Shown here: in pieces, positions 61,401-64,000 of the stretch | Numbering within the stretch: position 1 is the first letter of the stretch | Layout of the letters: each line of letters starts with the position of its first letter | NCBI RefSeq assembly: GCF_947493595.1 | Contig: NZ_CANLRL010000002.1 | Span: 643,323-707,322 of the forward strand | DNA from: an uncultured Shimia sp. | Lineage (GTDB): Bacteria > Pseudomonadota > Alphaproteobacteria > Rhodobacterales > Rhodobacteraceae | Length of the DNA stretch: 64,000 nucleotides | Direction of reading: 5' to 3' | Program-made: the position numbers and the translations under genes | The notes under the pieces: model-generated | What the model saw: the letters and a program-made list of their open reading frames with translations, nothing else | Databases searched by the model: none | Told to the model about the DNA's origin: nothing

Positions 61401-64000
61401 ACATCGACCGTGTTGGCGAGAAGCTGCGCCTTGGTGAGCGTCTGCGCCGTGTCCTCGGTGCCAGCCCGGAGAACGACTTCAGAAGAGCAATAAGGCCGGT
61501 CATTGCTGCCATGGATCGTGATCACGATGTCATGCGGCGTGCCATCCTTGGAATGCACTGTGATCGTGTCGGTGAGCGTTTGCCCTTCGCCTAGCTGGTC
61601 AATCGCCGTGCCACGCGTAGTTGGTCGAGCACCAGCGTCTGCCAGATGACCGGCATCACCGTAATAGTGCCATTCGCCGTTGGCTTTCAGGTACAGGTCA
61701 CCATAGGTTCCGTGGTAGTTTATGCCCGGTCGAACCGTGTCAAACTCCGCTTCACCGACATCGGGATCGAGGATCGTTAGTTTTCCGTCCGCGTAAAGCA
61801 CAGACCTCTGCAGCGTCGTCATGCCCGGCTGGGCATAGTCAGGCGACATGTCCACTCCAGCCGTGTTTTCCGTCACATCGCCGGTATCAACGCCGCCGAT
61901 AATGGCCGCGTCTCCGACTGCCGCCAATGTCAGGTTGGCGGTTTGTGCGGTGTTTCCACCATGGCCGTCGGTGACGGTGTAGCTGAGGGCGACCGGGCCG
62001 TTGTAGTTGGGGTCCGGCGTGAAGGTGAAGCCGTGGGCCGCGTCGCCGGTGATGCTTCCGTGGCTGGTCGTCAGACCGGTGACTGAAAGCGTGTCGCCCG
62101 TGTCGATATCGGTCGCATGCTCGAGAAGCTGCGCCGCGGTGATCTGCACCGGTTTGTCTTCGGTCCCGCCTGGCAGCGTGACCGGGCCGCTGACGGCGGG
62201 GCCGTCATTGGTGCCCGTCACGGTGATCACGAGGTTCTCGGTGTCGGTGGCGCCGGTCTTGTCGGTGACGGTGACCGGGATGGTGATCTGTTGCGGCTGA
62301 CCCGCCGCGAGATGCTGGTAGGCCGCATCGGTCGGATCAAAGCTCCAGCTGCCATCGGGGTTCAGCGTAAAGCCCGCCGGCGCAGTGCCGCCCAGCGAAT
62401 AGGTCTGCGTGTCGCCCGTATCCACATCCGTCGCCGACATCTGCCCGGAGACCGCCTTGCCATCCTCCGTTGCCGAGGCCGTCGCGGCGCTCAGAACCGG
62501 AGTGTCGTTGGTGCCATGGATAGTGATCTGGATCTGGTGCGTCGTCCCGTCGGCGGAGCGGACCCGATATGTGGCATGTCCGTCCTGACCCGCAGCCAGC
62601 TGTTGAATGGCCGGGTTGCTGTTGTCCGTCACGTAGCTCCAGCTTCCGCTGGAATCGATATGCAGGTTGCCGCCGAATGGGTCCGAGATCGCATGTTCGC
62701 CAAACTGGCTGTACTGGAAATGCTCCTGCGCCGGCCCGTCCGGGTCGGTCACGTCCAGCTTGCCACTAATCACGATGCGACCAGCCACGTGATCCTCGGT
62801 TGCAGAGCCGGTATCGGTTCCCGTAATCACCGCCGCATCGCCCACTGCTGCGAGCGTCGTGCTGGCACCGGTATGTGTTACCCCACCATGGGCGTCCTTC
62901 ACGTCATAGGTGAAGTGGACCGTGCCGCTGTAGTCTTTCTCCGGCGTGAAGGTGAAGGTGCCGTCGGGGTTGGCGCGGACCGAGCCGTGATCGACCCGCA
63001 GCGCGTCTATGGTGAGTTTGCCCGCATCGTTGGCGTCCACATCGACCGTGTTGGCGAGAAGCTGCGCCTTGGTGAGCGTCTGCGCCGTGTCCTCGGTGCC
63101 AGCCCGGAGAACGACTTCAGAAGAGCAATAAGGCCGGTCATTGCTGCCATGGATCGTGATCACGATGTCATGCGGCGTGCCATCCTTGGAATGCACTGTG
63201 ATCGTGTCGGTGAGCGTTTGCCCTTCGCCTAGCTGGTCAATCGCCGTGCCACGCGTAGTTGGTCGAGCACCAGCGTCTGCCAGATGACCGGCATCACCGT
63301 AATAGTGCCATTCGCCGTTGGCTTTCAGGTACAGGTCACCATAGGTTCCGTGGTAGTTTATGCCCGGTCGAACCGTGTCAAACTCCGCTTCACCGACATC
63401 GGGATCGAGGATCGTTAGTTTTCCGTCCGCGTAAAGCACAGACCTCTGCAGCGTCGTCATGCCCGGCTGGGCATAGTCAGGCGACATGTCCACTCCAGCC
63501 GTGTTTTCCGTCACATCGCCGGTATCAACGCCGCCGATAATGGCCTTATCATCGGTGCCGTTGATCGTGACGGTAATCTGCTTCGTGGTGCCGTCCACGG
63601 TGGAGACGGTCAGCGTGTCGGTGATCTGATCCCCGGTCTTCAGGGCCTGCACCGCCGGCTGGCCATTGTCGAGCGTGTAGCTCCAGGTGCCGTCGGGCTG
63701 GACGGTGAAGCTGCCATGGGCACCTGCCGCACCCGTCTGCGGCACGAAGCCCGCCTGACCCGCATCCGGGTCGGTCACATCGAGCTTGCCACCGGTCGAG
63801 GCCAGCTTGTCTTCCGTGACTGCGCCCACCGCGGTGCCGGAGATCGCCGCCTTGTCATCGGTGCCATTGATGGTGACGGTGATCTGCTTGGTGGTGCCGT
63901 CCACGGTGGAGACGGTTAGCGTATCGGTGATCTGATCCCCGGTCTTCAGGGCCTGCACCGCCGGCTGGCCATTGTCGAGCGTGTAGCTCCAGGTGCCGTC
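58454..64000 (-). CDS. Giant VCBS/cadherin-like repeat surface protein (N-terminus beyond the window)
   Basis: The frame is open from the window edge, and 1848 residues are visible. It consists of tandem beta-sandwich modules: about 102-residue VCBS units (DGTWSYTLDNGQPAVQALKT), cadherin-like units with DVDTGDTQTYSL and TGTNDGP motifs, and Ig-like units (YTVTDGHGG). Two large blocks (477 residues each) are almost identical. The last 350 residues or so are non-repetitive and His/Gly/Asp-rich, with two NPYxxAxG motifs, ending DEPLVPLPEEDDPSANSG. No RTX nonapeptide array is visible, so the export route (type I is usual for this class) is an inference. Such proteins act as adhesins or biofilm matrix components. 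A truncated paralogue lies downstream. Confidence 0.9.
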   Translation of the reverse strand, partial: DGTWSYTLDNGQPAVQALKTGDQITDTLTVSTVDGTTKQITVTINGTDDKAAISGTAVGAVTEDKLASTGGKLDVTDPDAGQAGFVPQTGAAGAHGSFTVQPDGTWSYTLDNGQPAVQALKTGDQITDTLTVSTVDGTTKQITVTINGTDDKAIIGGVDTGDVTENTAGVDMSPDYAQPGMTTLQRSVLYADGKLTILDPDVGEAEFDTVRPGINYHGTYGDLYLKANGEWHYYGDAGHLADAGARPTTRGTAIDQLGEGQTLTDTITVHSKDGTPHDIVITIHGSNDRPYCSSEVVLRAGTEDTAQTLTKAQLLANTVDVDANDAGKLTIDALRVDHGSVRANPDGTFTFTPEKDYSGTVHFTYDVKDAHGGVTHTGASTTLAAVGDAAVITGTDTGSATEDHVAGRIVISGKLDVTDPDGPAQEHFQYSQFGEHAISDPFGGNLHIDSSGSWSYVTDNSNPAIQQLAAGQDGHATYRVRSADGTTHQIQITIHGTNDTPVLSAATASATEDGKAVSGQMSATDVDTGDTQTYSLGGTAPAGFTLNPDGSWSFDPTDAAYQHLAAGQPQQITIPVTVTDKTGATDTENLVITVTGTNDGPAVSGPVTLPGGTEDKPVQITAAQLLEHATDIDTGDTLSVTGLTTSHGSITGDAAHGFTFTPDPNYNGPVALSYTVTDGHGGNTAQTANLTLAAVGDAAIIGGVDTGDVTENTAGVDMSPDYAQPGMTTLQRSVLYADGKLTILDPDVGEAEFDTVRPGINYHGTYGDLYLKANGEWHYYGDAGHLADAGARPTTRGTAIDQLGEGQTLTDTITVHSKDGTPHDIVITIHGSNDRPYCSSEVVLRAGTEDTAQTLTKAQLLANTVDVDANDAGKLTIDALRVDHGSVRANPDGTFTFTPEKDYSGTVHFTYDVKDAHGGVTHTGASTTLAAVGDAAVITGTDTGSATEDHVAGRIVISGKLDVTDPDGPAQEHFQSSQFGEHAISDPFGGHLHIASSGSWSYVTDNSNPAIQQLAAGQDGHATYRVRSADGTTHQIQITIHGTNDTPVLSAATASATEDGKAVSGQMSATDVDTGDTQTYSLGGTAPAGFTLNPDGSWSFDPTDAAYQHLAAGQPQQITIPVTVTDKTGATDTENLVITVTGTNDGPAVSGPVTLPGGTEDKPVQITAAQLLEHATDVDSTDQLSVSGLSASHGTITGDATHGFTFTPDPNYNGPVALSYTVTDGHGGTVAQKASLTLGATPDASIITGTDSGHVKEDSAPTTSGKLNISDPDGGVAAFVPVTNAQAPHNAGTYSIDAAGNWTFTLPPSRQSLHEGELIYDYFEVRGVDGTTHRVNITVEGTADVPKITGDTSGTVVEDTRTVARGTLNVHDPDWGQSGTDRTNYGQPRPSDGGFGAYEIDSRGHWTYRVDQTDGRVQALGEGETLTDSFTVTTLDGTKQPVQIIITGTNDAPIVTPGDLGATQPGAGKTISTADLLAAVHATDVDRGDHLSISNVQVDPQYGSFHQSGGNWVFTPAAGASQTDVPVSISVTDGHATRSATATLDVTAAPTPPTATQVQGTGTPHLSGTLTGGSGGWAIDNGHGHGVLSLQGQYGTLTMDPQTGHFDYHYQPNSGVIKHGGVGPTSGRHTDTFHILQHGTHTSDADVQVNINIQSVHGASGHHVDHTTLIGIDIVPVTPQQHDAPSDDGPVFEVTLDGNTQDPSAAALGLTDDMDVSLAARAGSANDPAEQDNRGFDTPDEHHGQDGSSLHQGDPVNPYLDAVGAGLHSDVPTQLQDSEPANPYTAALGVDADMLTDAPVLDPTMLDDPAAAEDLSSDRVTGDEGNDLPHDEPLVPLPEEDDPSANSG
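60477..61907 (-). repeat. 1431-bp internal duplication, copy A
   Basis: Matches 62115-63545 at every position except 61017, 61030 and 61074, at an offset of exactly 1638 bp (546 codons). The block encodes 477 residues. A more diverged extension of the same repeat continues for about 150 bp below 60477. Confidence 0.95.
62115..63545 (-). repeat. 1431-bp internal duplication, copy B
   Basis: The N-terminal copy of the block in the giant protein. It carries T where copy A has G on the plus strand at 62655, 62668 and 62712. Confidence 0.95.
63546..64000 (-). repeat. VCBS unit repeated with a 306-bp period
   Basis: The sequence around 63546-63694 recurs at 63852-64000 with a 306-bp offset (102 codons) and few changes. 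It marks a tandem array of VCBS units that runs out of the window. Confidence 0.85.

Noticed and set aside
62117..63232. Long plus-strand frame opposite the giant repeat gene (and its twin at 60323-61594)
   Set aside because: It is the antisense shadow of GC-rich repeat modules; the two copies mirror the 1638-bp duplication, and the protein has no family features.
60477..63545. Diversity-generating retroelement as the cause of the clustered A/C differences
   Set aside because: No reverse transcriptase, template repeat RNA or accessory gene is visible, and only three sites differ, all A versus C.
1..64000. CRISPR arrays and rRNA genes
   Set aside because: No regularly spaced short repeats with unique spacers and no rRNA-like sequence were seen; the only tandem arrays are protein-coding VCBS modules.

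Overview
This is one 64 kb stretch of an alphaproteobacterial chromosome, almost certainly from the Rhodobacteraceae (Roseobacter group). The evidence is the gpmI - envC-like - ctpA - rppH gene order, family-typical DUF3775, DUF1285 and Hint-domain proteins, a bacterial ALDH16, a MutL that keeps its endonuclease motif, and a fungal-type LYS1/LYS9 saccharopine dehydrogenase pair. All calls rest on reading the sequence; no database search was run.

Layout. 1-9.0 kb: end of an RhlE-type RNA helicase, an aldehyde dehydrogenase, a 1-Cys peroxiredoxin, a chemoreceptor coupled to a small secreted protein, and a deoC - small protein - ALDH16 operon (deoxyribose to acetaldehyde to acetate). 9.2-13.1 kb: a SitABCD-type metal ABC transporter whose promoter carries two inverted metalloregulator-like boxes. 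13.1-20 kb: a SulP anion transporter, a class III aminotransferase, mutL and rmuC. 20-31 kb: DUF3775 and Hint proteins, a TetR regulator divergent from a flavodoxin-fold oxidoreductase with three operator copies, a LysE exporter, an SMI1/KNR4 protein, the saccharopine dehydrogenases, polA, hyi and DUF1285. 31-37.7 kb: a tightly overlapped MoxR - DUF58 - BatA/DUF4159 - membrane protein operon. 37.9-42.5 kb: gpmI - envC-like - ctpA, then rppH.

The core-like part ends at tRNA-Arg(CCT) at 42.6 kb. Immediately downstream is a ColE1-type mobilisation module: an HTH/replication-like protein, MobC, and a relaxase with two more mob genes nested inside it in another frame. No integrase is visible. From 46 to 55 kb the DNA is loosely packed accessory sequence: a secreted amidohydrolase, an LprI-like protein, a serine hydrolase, a decayed IS3-family element, an AAA ATPase and an SH3/META protein, with long non-coding gaps.

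From 55 kb to the end lie two related giant VCBS/cadherin-like surface proteins on the minus strand. The first is a truncated, frameshifted remnant. The second is open to the window edge (1848 residues visible, N-terminus missing) and contains two 1431-bp blocks that differ at only three clustered positions. Intergenic features that stand out are a 14-bp palindrome shared by two catabolic genes, five REP-like elements, and several candidate operators.
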